Virus record (IMG/VR): IMGVR_UViG_3300030233_000023
Span: 1 to 44,495 of that record
Reading direction: 5' to 3' (one strand)
DNA: 44,495 bases
Origin: a virus
Below the pieces are notes generated by a model that was not told where the DNA came from, did not search any database, and saw nothing but the letters and a program-made list of their open reading frames with translations. Both the position numbers and the translations under genes were made by a program. This document shows, piece by piece, positions 23,188 through 32,486 of this stretch (its first letter is position 1; every line of letters starts with the position of its first letter).

Positions 23188-24177
23188 ATGGACTGCCTCA
23201 CTCAATTAGTTGGCTTAGATGGTTGCTCAGACGGTAGCGAACCGTATAAGCTAAATCAAATAGGATTGTCGCAAATTCAGCTTGAAGAATTAATCGACGA
23301 TAGCTATGACAATGTAACTGATTGGTTTGTGGCTATGAGGCTCTTTGCCGCCAAAAGGTTGGCCGCTGATGTAGTAAGGAAAGTTGCGTCTTACGTCCAC
23401 GCGGACACGCTTATTGAAAACGGAATTGCGGGTAGATTTTCTGATCGAAGAACAATAAAAACGGCTTCGGATCATTGCGGAATTTATGTCCACTTATGGA
23501 ATGAATCAACCTTTTTAAAGCTGAATGTCACCAAAATATCTTTTTACGGTAACCATACGGGTGACATTGATGTCAAGTTTATTGATGTGGGCACGGGGCA
23601 AACTTTAGCCACAGAAACCGTTTCGGCAGTTGCAAACATCGTGGTCAATAAGGTGGTCAATGTAGAAATAAACTCCGGGATGCGCGAATTGGACTTAGCC
23701 ATAGTTTATGACGCATCGGGGGGAATTGAAAGCTACGACACGACAATTTATAAGAATGGCTGCTCAGACTGCGGAAGAACTAACTCAGTATCCAGATACG
23801 CCAGCTTCCAAGGCGTGAACATTGAATCTCCATTTTTGAACGCTGACCGATCCGCAAGAAACGATACGGGGGGTCTTTCAATTGAATGGGCGTGGGTTTG
23901 TGATAACGAGTCCTGGGTTTGCACGTTCGCCAATAGGCTTGGGCTGCCACTACTTTATAAAACGGCCTACGAAATGCTGCACTACTCTATTAATTCATAC
24001 AGCCAATTCACTGATCAGCAAGTAACGAATTTTGAAAACAACCGCGAAAGAATGGAATCCTTTGAATTTAACTACGGCATGGAGTTGGACAAGGCTTTAA
24101 AGAATGCAAGGGTTCCCGATAATTTGTGTTTTTCATGTAATCCCAAGGTAGGGGTTATGACAAGATTACCAGGGTAA
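23188..24177 (+). CDS. Head-neck protein, cysteine-rich, 329 aa
   Basis: Follows the capsid gene and precedes two connector-type genes. N-terminal helical part (residues ~28-70) and a beta-rich middle, with eleven or so cysteines (MDC, DGC, NGCSDCGR, NLCFSC). Position suggests a head completion or capsid-decoration protein; no family recognised. Its last bases form a TAATG overlap with the next gene. Confidence 0.5.
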   Translation: MDCLTQLVGLDGCSDGSEPYKLNQIGLSQIQLEELIDDSYDNVTDWFVAMRLFAAKRLAADVVRKVASYVHADTLIENGIAGRFSDRRTIKTASDHCGIYVHLWNESTFLKLNVTKISFYGNHTGDIDVKFIDVGTGQTLATETVSAVANIVVNKVVNVEINSGMRELDLAIVYDASGGIESYDTTIYKNGCSDCGRTNSVSRYASFQGVNIESPFLNADRSARNDTGGLSIEWAWVCDNESWVCTFANRLGLPLLYKTAYEMLHYSINSYSQFTDQQVTNFENNRERMESFEFNYGMELDKALKNARVPDNLCFSCNPKVGVMTRLPG

Positions 24178-24677
24178 TGTATTGGAAGACGGCAGTAGAA
24201 AGAGCGCTAAGTAAAAAGTCCATAGAGGATGCTATGGAAACTGCCGCCCGCGATATTTTACCGGATGTATCAGATCGCATATTTACCCAAGGTAAAAGCA
24301 CGTCAGGCGATCCTATCGGGGAATATTCCGAAGATCCCATTTATATTTCCAAAAATAATTCACCCCGAGCCGCAGGGATACCAAAAGAGAAAACATACTT
24401 TTTCCCGGGCGGTTACAAAGAATTTAAGCGCGAAATCGGCCGAGGTGAAACGGTTAATTGGAAGGTATTCGGTAGGTTGCAACAAGACTACCTCACACCG
24501 AAGAAAGTTTCAACAACATCGGGCGTTCAGTACCGCTTAAAAGAAGAAAAGAACATTGATAAAAAAGACGGGCTGGAAGATAAGTATAAAATCCCCGTTT
24601 TTGACCTGAGCAAGACAGAACGCGATCGTGTTGCCCAAACAGTTAATTTTGAAATAGCGAGAAGAATAAACAGATGA
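24177..24677 (+). CDS. Head-tail connector protein (virion morphogenesis type)
   Basis: 166 aa. The segment DRIFTQGKSTSGDPIGEYSEDP followed later by TYFFPGGYKEFKRE resembles phage virion morphogenesis / neck proteins, in which an 'F..G.d..G..ig.Ys..' motif and a 'G.k.lr' motif recur. Acts at the head-tail joint. Coupled on both sides (TAATG, ATGA). Confidence 0.6.
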   Translation: MYWKTAVERALSKKSIEDAMETAARDILPDVSDRIFTQGKSTSGDPIGEYSEDPIYISKNNSPRAAGIPKEKTYFFPGGYKEFKREIGRGETVNWKVFGRLQQDYLTPKKVSTTSGVQYRLKEEKNIDKKDGLEDKYKIPVFDLSKTERDRVAQTVNFEIARRINR

Positions 24678-25291
24678 TCAGCGAGATTATAACGTACATA
24701 AATGATCAGCTTAGCGGGATGCCGTTTTTTGAAACTAACTACGGCTTATGCGAGCTTAAAAGTTTCACGAGGGGCAACGATTCTAAAACCGTGCCTGTTT
24801 ATTACTCAAGCGGCAAATGGAATAAAATAGACCTCACGGGATTGGGGAAAACCTACATCCGCAAAACTTCAGATGTCAGTATTTCAGAGGTGGAGAATTA
24901 TGCTTCTTGCGATATTGATTACGAAACAGTATACCCCTTAAGGCTTTTTGCTTTAACGAAAAGATCCGAATTAGAAAACAACGATGCTTATAGCGGGGAC
25001 AGGCTTGCGCAGACATTGATTAAGGCTATTTCTTTAAAGGGTACGGATTTAAAACGCGACATAAAGGCCCGCCACCTTACCATTACCGCTTCGCTTTATT
25101 CCGATGACAGCCAAGAGATATTGCAAGATGAATTTTCGGGCGCTTCAAAAAGTGACTTTAAGCATTGGGATTTAGTTGTAGCCGTCGACATTAACGTCAC
25201 TGTAATAAAAAGCACAATTTGCATTGATGATTTGTGCGATTATGTGCCTTCATTTTGCTTTGAATTAGAAACTAAAGTAGCTATACCGTAA
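24674..25291 (+). CDS. Probable tail terminator or completion protein
   Basis: 205 aa after the connector gene. Begins with a helix (MISEIITYINDQLSGMPFFE), then mixed alpha/beta with a final strand region (DLVVAVDINVTVIKSTICID), an arrangement common in tail terminators that cap the tail tube at the neck. Family not directly recognisable. Last of the head-neck operon before the fibre genes. Confidence 0.45.
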   Translation: MISEIITYINDQLSGMPFFETNYGLCELKSFTRGNDSKTVPVYYSSGKWNKIDLTGLGKTYIRKTSDVSISEVENYASCDIDYETVYPLRLFALTKRSELENNDAYSGDRLAQTLIKAISLKGTDLKRDIKARHLTITASLYSDDSQEILQDEFSGASKSDFKHWDLVVAVDINVTVIKSTICIDDLCDYVPSFCFELETKVAIP

Positions 25292-26268
25292 TGCCTACAA
25301 TTATAACAGCAGACAAGTCATACAAACTTTCCGAACTAGCAGAAGCGGTTGCTAATGCTGATGACGACTTAATATACATTGTAAAGCAAGTTGCCGGTGA
25401 AGATGTTTCTTATGCAATGACGAGGCAGCAATTTTTAGCGGGTGTAGGCGGCACGTTGTCAGTTGAAGACGGGGGGGCACCCGTTGGAACTGCATCAACC
25501 TTAAATTTTATCGAAGGGTCAAATGTCACGCTGACTATCACCGATCAGGGAGGCGGTCAGATTGATGTTGAAATAGCGTCTTCGGGATCGGCTGGCGGGG
25601 CTGCTTGGGGTAGTATTACGGGAACATTAGCCGATCAGACAGACTTGCAAAACGCACTAAACGGCAAGGTCAGCACGACGGGGAACGAAAGTATTGACGG
25701 GATTAAGACATTCACATCTTTTTCGATTACCCCGTCTTCCGCGCCCACAACCGACTATCAGGTTGCGAATAAGAAATATGTAGATGACGAAATAGCGGCC
25801 ATTGACTCGGTAACAGGCCCCGGGTCATCCACAGATAACGCCATAACCCGATGGGATGGAACAGGCGGAGACACTGTTCAGGATTCAGGCGTAACAATAG
25901 ACGACTCTGATAATGTAAGTGGGGCAAATGAAGTGGAGGCCGCATCTTACAGCAACGCGAATGTTGTAACGCTAACCGACACAAGTGGACTTGACTTTTC
26001 ATTAGCCGACAGCAACTTTTTTCAGTATACGCTAACCGCAAACGAAACACTTAATCTTCCGACAGATTTAAGGGTATGCAACTTTCAGATAAAATTTATC
26101 CAAGACGGAACAGGAAGCAGGACGCTTTCTTTTAATGCCGCTTATCTATTCCCCGGAGGGACTGCGCCGACATTGTCAACAGATCCGAATGCGGTTGATA
26201 TAATCACAGGATTCTGCGACGGCACTAATATTTACATTGTTTCACAATTAGACTTTCAGACAGCATAA
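25291..26268 (+). CDS. Fibre-like virion protein, 325 aa
   Basis: N-terminus ITADKSYKLSELAEAVANADD may be a virion-attachment region. The middle is fibre-like (GNESIDGIKTFTSF, then TDYQVANKKYVDDEIAA, both common in tail fibre shafts). The C-terminal ~105 residues (from EAASYSNANVVTL to IYIVSQLDFQTA) are paralogous to the C-terminus of the protein at 28232. Likely trimeric fibre or collar appendage. Confidence 0.65.
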   Translation: MPTIITADKSYKLSELAEAVANADDDLIYIVKQVAGEDVSYAMTRQQFLAGVGGTLSVEDGGAPVGTASTLNFIEGSNVTLTITDQGGGQIDVEIASSGSAGGAAWGSITGTLADQTDLQNALNGKVSTTGNESIDGIKTFTSFSITPSSAPTTDYQVANKKYVDDEIAAIDSVTGPGSSTDNAITRWDGTGGDTVQDSGVTIDDSDNVSGANEVEAASYSNANVVTLTDTSGLDFSLADSNFFQYTLTANETLNLPTDLRVCNFQIKFIQDGTGSRTLSFNAAYLFPGGTAPTLSTDPNAVDIITGFCDGTNIYIVSQLDFQTA

Positions 26269-26271
26269 GAA

Positions 26272-28227
26272 ATGAAAAAGTGCGGAAACGGAAGTAAGAA
26301 TTGTGGAGGTAACTGGATTCAAAGAAGAATTCTCGACGGCACTTTTAATCCAGGCAGTGGTGGCGATCCCGTTTTCCCAAACATAGACGCTAATGGCATT
26401 CTTTTAGTTCCTGCTATATCATCAAATTATTCCGAGGCAATAACAGATAGGATTGACGGAAACACGATAACAACGCCAAGCGGGTTTAACGCCCCTTCAT
26501 TTGTAAACAACCGGCTAATATTTGACGAAACGAACAACGAGGGGTTGATACTAGAAAGAAGTGGAAGCACCATAGAAAATGATACACAAGGCGAGGTTGT
26601 GGCCGTTATAAATAGAATTTACGCTTACGACGAAGCGATAGCGGCTGCATCAGGCGATGCCAATAGCACTATAAATTACGCCATTATAAGTACAGATGTT
26701 AGCGACTTTGCAACTACCGGGGCCGAGTACATAGAGCAAACAAATTTTGGTTCGGGTGCGCGGAGCGATTTTGCAACCGTCGGAGCAAACAGCAACGGTT
26801 CATCTTGGGCGTTATACCAAAACGAAAGTGCAATTTCGCCAACGAATACTACGGGTAGTAATGATGGGGAATGGGTGTTTTTTAATGAAAACATTGACAG
26901 GCTTGGAATATTTTGCGTCCCTAAAGACAACCCTTCTTATTACGGGGGTGAGTTAATGTTTTGGTATTACTGTTCTCGCCCTCTGACAACATCAGAAAGA
27001 ACTTCGGTGGTAAACTACGCCCACCAAGTTTGCTTTGGCGACAGCAGCCCCGTCAATTACAGTATTCAAACATTAACACCCACCCAAGTATATCAAAATT
27101 CAAAATACAACTATACGGGCGGATATGCCTTAAACCCCACCAACGATAAAATAGCTTCTGTTTGGGATAAGGGAGATACGCACTACAATGCGGGTGTTGG
27201 TGATTTTCACGGCATTTACGGTCAAATAAGTACAGACGGAGGAGAGACATTCGGGAGTGAATTTGAGGTCTGGGCGGGAAGTGACCCCGACAGCTTTACC
27301 AACGCATCACAAGGGTATGACTCAAACGGAAGACTTCACGTAGTTGCCACAAAGGTAGAGCCTGATAATATGGCTGGATACACCCCCATAGCTTTGGTTG
27401 CTAAGTATTCAGATGACGACGGGGACACATGGTCGAGTGAGGCAACGGTAAGTGGAATCACTTTGACGGGGCTTCTGAATACCAACGGGAATATTATAGA
27501 GAACCCCACAACAGGCGATTTATATTGCTCGGGCTACGAAGGAATATCGGGGGGAACGATAAGGGTTATCGTCTTGAGATCAACAGATAGCGGGGTAAGT
27601 TGGGCTAATTGGAAAACTGTTGATTCGTCAACATTTGCAAGTGGAGATTCTAATGAGCCGATAAACGAAACGTCCATCAGGTACATCGCAGATAATACTA
27701 TTCTGGCTGCGACAAGAGTAAACGGAAGAAACTTTATCAAGTATTATCTAAGCGAGAATGATGGGGATACATGGTCTGATTTAGGCCGCTTCATTCCATC
27801 AGATACGTGGCAAGATGATACAGCGGGGACAAGCTCAAGTTATGTTCATTTAATAAGGCTTGCAACATTCATTTACAACGAAACTACGTACGTTGCCGCC
27901 ATTACTTTAAACAGGGGCGGGGCAATAATTGACCAAACACCAACATATTTGCGGATGTATTTAGGAAAGGCGAGCAACATCATAAGCCAAGGGGTAGAAG
28001 GTTTCTTCCACGGAGCGGGTATTAAGTTTCACGTGGACAGTATTGACCTCACAAATCTTGACGGATACCCTGACATTTTGTTTCCTAGCAACGACAGAAC
28101 TTGTATCATACGCCAATTCAAAGACACTAATGGTAATCCATATCAAACGAACGGACAGCAAGGAAGTATCACGGATATAGATTACATGACATACACAATA
28201 CCGGAATCATATTTAAACAAAATATAA
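26272..28227 (+). CDS. Asp-box beta-propeller protein (sialidase-like), candidate tailspike
   Basis: 651 aa. Starts with MKKCGNGSKNCGGN, the same tag as the FISUMP protein. Residues ~60-260 form a LamG-like beta region. From ~260 the protein has four Asp-box motifs: STDGGETFG (~320), SDDDGDTWSS (~379), STDSGVSWA (~437) and SENDGDTWSD (~494), the mark of six-bladed sialidase/neuraminidase-type propellers. No full set of sialidase catalytic residues was confirmed, so binding or cleavage of host glycans is left open. Confidence 0.7.
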   Translation: MKKCGNGSKNCGGNWIQRRILDGTFNPGSGGDPVFPNIDANGILLVPAISSNYSEAITDRIDGNTITTPSGFNAPSFVNNRLIFDETNNEGLILERSGSTIENDTQGEVVAVINRIYAYDEAIAAASGDANSTINYAIISTDVSDFATTGAEYIEQTNFGSGARSDFATVGANSNGSSWALYQNESAISPTNTTGSNDGEWVFFNENIDRLGIFCVPKDNPSYYGGELMFWYYCSRPLTTSERTSVVNYAHQVCFGDSSPVNYSIQTLTPTQVYQNSKYNYTGGYALNPTNDKIASVWDKGDTHYNAGVGDFHGIYGQISTDGGETFGSEFEVWAGSDPDSFTNASQGYDSNGRLHVVATKVEPDNMAGYTPIALVAKYSDDDGDTWSSEATVSGITLTGLLNTNGNIIENPTTGDLYCSGYEGISGGTIRVIVLRSTDSGVSWANWKTVDSSTFASGDSNEPINETSIRYIADNTILAATRVNGRNFIKYYLSENDGDTWSDLGRFIPSDTWQDDTAGTSSSYVHLIRLATFIYNETTYVAAITLNRGGAIIDQTPTYLRMYLGKASNIISQGVEGFFHGAGIKFHVDSIDLTNLDGYPDILFPSNDRTCIIRQFKDTNGNPYQTNGQQGSITDIDYMTYTIPESYLNKI

Positions 28228-28231
28228 CACC

Positions 28232-28810
28232 ATGAGCGATCACAGCACGTTAACCAATTTAGACTGGGAAAATTCAGGCCACACGGGTCAATTGGGAAGA
28301 ATAGCTGCATTTGGCGTAGGCGGAGTAGCCTTATTGGCTGAAAGAACCGGCACTGACAATAAGATAGCCGTAGGAACAGCGGGCGGAGAAGATAGGGCTA
28401 CTGTTTGGGATGCTGACGGCAACTTAAGGAGCGCGCCCGTAAAAATCAAGCCTAACGGTGATATTGAAGACGCGACAAAGGTACAGGCGGAAAGCTATTC
28501 GAGTAAGTCGGTGATAACATTAGATGACACTAGCGGTCTTGATGTTGATTTAGCTTTAAGTAACTTTTTCACCTACACCTTAACATCAAATGATACGCTA
28601 AACTTTCCCACTAATCTTCGTGTTTGCAACTTCCAGATATTGGTAAAACAAGATGCTTCGGGAGGCCACGTATTAACTTTAGACACTCAGTATAAAACTG
28701 AAAACGGTAATAACTTAGCCTTAGCAACATCAGCTAACGCAGAAAATATTATCACTGGTTTTTGCGACGGGTGCAAAGTGTATTTAGTTAAGAATATAAA
28801 CTTTCAATAA
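28232..28810 (+). CDS. Short fibre protein sharing C-terminal domain
   Basis: 192 aa. N-terminal ~85 residues contain a short-fibre pattern (TGQLGRIAAFGVGG). The C-terminal ~105 residues align with those of 25291 (e.g. LDDTSGLDVDLALSNFFTYT versus a near copy, then LRVCNFQI, ENIITGFCDG). A shared trimerisation, receptor or attachment domain is likely. Begins 4 bases after the propeller gene. Confidence 0.6.
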   Translation: MSDHSTLTNLDWENSGHTGQLGRIAAFGVGGVALLAERTGTDNKIAVGTAGGEDRATVWDADGNLRSAPVKIKPNGDIEDATKVQAESYSSKSVITLDDTSGLDVDLALSNFFTYTLTSNDTLNFPTNLRVCNFQILVKQDASGGHVLTLDTQYKTENGNNLALATSANAENIITGFCDGCKVYLVKNINFQ

Positions 28811-28827
28811 AAAGATAATAAACAGAT

Positions 28828-29583
28828 ATGAGTTTTCCAATAGGCATAGGGTTTTGGGATGGTAGCGGGGGGTGGACTCCCAACACCATTTCATCAGATT
28901 GGTGGTTCGATTTCTCGAATCCTGCAAATTATACTATCGTTTCAACAAATGTTACTGAAGCGACAGATTTAACAGGTAACGGATACACTGCGACTCCCTT
29001 CGGGTCAGGCCCTACCATAGATAGCAACGACTTAAACGGGCTGGACACCGCGCACGTTTTTGCTCAAACTTTACGACTAGCCAATTTTGAGTCTGAAATT
29101 ACAGACACCAGCCAAAATTTCACGATTTTCGCGGTAATTAAGAATAATGACCAAAGCGGGCTTAGGTGTGTGTTTGGGATGGGTAGAACTGGTTCCACAA
29201 CCGAAATATTTAACCCGATGAGGTGGAATGGCAATAATTTGGATTCTTTTATCAGGAACTCAGCAAATGTCGGCGTATTCTTTAACCCATCTCCGTCCGT
29301 TTCAACCACTCAAGGGGATTATTACATTATTTCCACTTCCTTTGATGGAAGTGACTGGACTTTAAGAGTAAATGGGGTTGAAGAGGCTGTTGTGGCAGGA
29401 ACCCCATCGGGCGCAGTTACTTTTACAGATGCCTCAATAGGAGGAAGAAGAATTAATAGCACATTGACTGAACAGACAAATGTAAATATCGGGGAAATAT
29501 TTTTTAAGCTCGATACCCTTTCGCCGACAGATATTTCCGAAGCTGAAACCTATCTTTCTGATAAGTGGGGCATATCAATATAA
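28828..29583 (+). CDS. LamG/concanavalin-like adhesion protein
   Basis: 251 aa with a jelly-roll lectin pattern: DFSNPANYT, DLTGNGYTATPFGSGP, FTIFAVIKNNDQSG, GSDWTLRVNGVEE and a terminal helix TDISEAETYLSDKWGI. These are the strands of a laminin-G/ConA-like domain, generally sugar-binding. Likely part of the adsorption apparatus. No signal peptide. Confidence 0.65.
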   Translation: MSFPIGIGFWDGSGGWTPNTISSDWWFDFSNPANYTIVSTNVTEATDLTGNGYTATPFGSGPTIDSNDLNGLDTAHVFAQTLRLANFESEITDTSQNFTIFAVIKNNDQSGLRCVFGMGRTGSTTEIFNPMRWNGNNLDSFIRNSANVGVFFNPSPSVSTTQGDYYIISTSFDGSDWTLRVNGVEEAVVAGTPSGAVTFTDASIGGRRINSTLTEQTNVNIGEIFFKLDTLSPTDISEAETYLSDKWGISI

Positions 29584-29601
29584 AACCAAATAAAGAACAA
29601 A

Positions 29602-31452
29602 ATGAAAAAACTACTCCCCTTATTCCTTATTCTAATATCGAATATTTTGTTTGCACAAGAGCAATGCGTTCCCCTTTTTCCCGGCACGGAGAAAGAGCGA
29701 CAAGACATGGAACAGTTTATTTCCTTTGCTAAAAGCACAACGGACTTAGACAAAACCATTCGCATTCCGATAGTTCTACACGTTTATCATGTAACTAAAT
29801 ACCTTCAAGGTGGTTTTGAAGTCGAAGAAGGGCTTGTCTCTAAAGAGCAGCTATGGTCGGCAATGGATGACCTAAACCAAGCGTACAACGCCTATTTTGC
29901 CACAAAGCAAGAAGAAAGTTTTGACACGAACATTGAGTTCTATCTTGCCAATATGGACGAAGACGGCAATTATATTGACGGTATTTTCTATCATGATATT
30001 GATACCGTGCCTTGGTTGGACAGCTTAGAGCGCCAAAAGGCTTATGACGACGGGTTCTATGGCTCAGGGTTAAGCACGAGCATTTACATGACAGAAACTG
30101 CCCTTGATATTAATAAGTATCTTAATGTCCATGTGGTTTATGAGATCAGCGGGAACGGCGGTGGCGGAGGTATTCAGGGCTTTGCTTGGATTCCCGGTAC
30201 GACACTTCCTTCATTTTTCGGACAAACGAACCTCGACAACGTAATGGGTCTACCCGGCGATTTATTCCCGGGTTATTACGATTACAACGGCGACGGCGTA
30301 GCAGATTTAGATTGGGATTTGAAAAGCTACACCGACGAGAACGACACCTACCCCCACGAAGTAGGGCATAACTTAGGGCTTTATCATACGTTTACGGGTA
30401 ATTCCTGTTTACCGGAAGATGATTGCACTGCCGAAGGGGATTTCGTCTGCGATACGGAACCCACTACGCAAACAAGTTCTTGCGGAGGCTCATGCGCCGA
30501 ATGGAGTACGCCAAATTCCAACGTAAACTACATGAGTTATACAAACTGCCGCACAAGGTTTACAGAAGGGCAGAATGAACGCGCAAGGACGTTTTTGAGT
30601 ACGCTGTTACTTCCGTTAAAGACTAGTATTGATAGCGGCTACGCCTATAAGCCGCGAAGAACTACGGTAGAGGTAACCCCCATTGAAGTGTTGTCGGGGT
30701 GTCAAGACGACAAGTTTCTTAAGCTGAAGATTAAAAACACGGGGGATTCGCTTCTCACTAACCTTAAAATAGTTTACGGCAACACGGTCGCAAACGCGGA
30801 TACAATCGAGTGGGTGATGAACATAGGTCCGGGGCTTTATAAATACCACTACATTCCAGCGATTGAGGGACAGACGCGAAATCGCAAAATCAAAGTGTTA
30901 GAAGTAAATACCTTACCGCAACCACAGCCCATTCAATCAGTGCAAGTTCCCGTCGGCTCTCTTGACATTGTAATTGAAAGCATCCCTGACTGTATCGGAG
31001 CGCAAAACTACTGGCAGATTATTGACTTAGATGCGCAGGAAGTGGTGGCAGAACGTGACCCCTACCCGAACTTTGAAAACCCCAACGTCTTTACAGATCA
31101 GATTTGCCTTCCGTCAGGAAACTATCAATTCATTTTGCACGACGTAAACGGCAACGGGTGGTCTACATCTTGTTCGGGTTCTGCAATAGTTACCCCCTAC
31201 ATGAAAGTCTATTTGAACGGGAATCTATGTAACGAAATCACGGGAACAGAATTTATTGGTTCGGCTTGGACGTTTACAACTTGCGGGGTGACGAACCTAC
31301 AAGAGTCAAGTTTAATTGAATACTATGATATAATGTCGGGGGAGTACGTGGATCAGGATGAAATTGTTCCCGGAGTGCAATTCAGGTACATTATTATATC
31401 TACTAACAATAACGGTAAAAAAGAAAGGAATTGGTACGTTTTGACAGAATAA
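29602..31452 (+). CDS. Secreted M43 (pappalysin/cytophagalysin) metalloprotease
   Basis: 616 aa. A signal peptide (MKKLLPLFLILISNILFAQ, cleavage after ~19) precedes a catalytic domain with the zinc motif HEVGHNLGLYH (residues ~252-262) and the Met-turn NYMSYTNCRTRFTEGQ (~308), both diagnostic of the M43B family. The C-terminal half (~340-616) is beta-rich, with Cys pairs that could form disulphides. The family cleaves extracellular proteins. In a phage it may degrade surface proteins or biofilm matrix, or act on released proteins at lysis. Strongly unusual in a phage fibre cluster. Confidence 0.8.
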   Translation: MKKLLPLFLILISNILFAQEQCVPLFPGTEKERQDMEQFISFAKSTTDLDKTIRIPIVLHVYHVTKYLQGGFEVEEGLVSKEQLWSAMDDLNQAYNAYFATKQEESFDTNIEFYLANMDEDGNYIDGIFYHDIDTVPWLDSLERQKAYDDGFYGSGLSTSIYMTETALDINKYLNVHVVYEISGNGGGGGIQGFAWIPGTTLPSFFGQTNLDNVMGLPGDLFPGYYDYNGDGVADLDWDLKSYTDENDTYPHEVGHNLGLYHTFTGNSCLPEDDCTAEGDFVCDTEPTTQTSSCGGSCAEWSTPNSNVNYMSYTNCRTRFTEGQNERARTFLSTLLLPLKTSIDSGYAYKPRRTTVEVTPIEVLSGCQDDKFLKLKIKNTGDSLLTNLKIVYGNTVANADTIEWVMNIGPGLYKYHYIPAIEGQTRNRKIKVLEVNTLPQPQPIQSVQVPVGSLDIVIESIPDCIGAQNYWQIIDLDAQEVVAERDPYPNFENPNVFTDQICLPSGNYQFILHDVNGNGWSTSCSGSAIVTPYMKVYLNGNLCNEITGTEFIGSAWTFTTCGVTNLQESSLIEYYDIMSGEYVDQDEIVPGVQFRYIIISTNNNGKKERNWYVLTE

Positions 31453-31496
31453 CTAAAATGAGTTATAACCACAGCATAAAACCCAAATAAGTTATA

Positions 31497-32486
31497 ATGT
31501 ACATAAGGGTAACAGACATAGATGATTTACACGCATTAGAGAATGTTCGTTTCGGCGAGCCTGTTCTTGTTGAGTTCGAGCCAAAAGTTTACAATGATGT
31601 TCCTACCATTGAACTGCCGAGAACGGGAACCTTGGTTATTTTTAACGGGAACGGCGCTAGCATAAACTTCCAAAAGACCGCCGAAGGGTTTACCTCTATA
31701 CCCGAAACGCAAGGCCAAGCCCTAAATGAATGGAACACCACCCGTTTTTTGTTTAAGGATTTCACGTGCATACAAGGCGGTAAAAAAGGAATAAGCATTG
31801 GCAGCACCTACAATACTATCATTGAGAATATAGAGTTTGTGGGTCAAAGGGAATACGCCATAGAGCTTCGGTTTGCCTTAAAAAGCGTCATTAGAGATTG
31901 TCTCGTTACCGTTCCGTTTAAGGACGGTGTTTATGTGGGCGGGGGTAATTGGTCTGGCGCGAATCAAGCCAACAGCCAATCAAACAGCACAACGGTTCAG
32001 GGAGTTCGCGTTTTTGCGTGGAGAGAAAGTGGTAACTCATTTATCTTTGAAGACGTGAACGGCTGCTCCTTAAAAGATTGCATTAGCGAAGGGCATCAAA
32101 ATGAAAGGGCTGTTTTGATTGACAACGGCACAAACTCGGTGACTAAAAACTTTCACTTAGACAACTTCCATTTGGAGCATGAACCTAAAGAGTGCGCCAT
32201 AGAAATTACTTCGGGCGCATCGGTTTCAAATGTAATCCAGCGATTATATGTAAACCTACCCACAAACGTAAGTTCTCCGATTATAAAGAACAGGCTTAAT
32301 GCCCCGATGGACTTGCGCGACATCGGATGGTGGCACGATAACTATAAGATATTGTTCACGCATAACGCCCCGAGGCTTGAGACGGACAGGTGCCACTATA
32401 AGCTCGGCAAAAAGACATTACAAACAGAAGACCCAAGAGGGCTTTTCATGGGTTACGTCAACTTTAAAAACAAAATTGTAGCATGA
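31497..32486 (+). CDS. Right-handed beta-helix protein, tailspike-like
   Basis: 329 aa with repeated turn-strand units (TLVIFNGNGASINF, FLFKDFTCIQGGKKGISIGS, NTIIENIEFVGQREYAIELR, SVIRDCLVTVPFKDGVYVGG) typical of the pectate-lyase superfamily fold. Such spikes bind or cut capsular polysaccharide. Start ATG 31497 follows a 44-bp gap; the next gene overlaps by 4 bp (ATGA). Confidence 0.65.
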   Translation: MYIRVTDIDDLHALENVRFGEPVLVEFEPKVYNDVPTIELPRTGTLVIFNGNGASINFQKTAEGFTSIPETQGQALNEWNTTRFLFKDFTCIQGGKKGISIGSTYNTIIENIEFVGQREYAIELRFALKSVIRDCLVTVPFKDGVYVGGGNWSGANQANSQSNSTTVQGVRVFAWRESGNSFIFEDVNGCSLKDCISEGHQNERAVLIDNGTNSVTKNFHLDNFHLEHEPKECAIEITSGASVSNVIQRLYVNLPTNVSSPIIKNRLNAPMDLRDIGWWHDNYKILFTHNAPRLETDRCHYKLGKKTLQTEDPRGLFMGYVNFKNKIVA

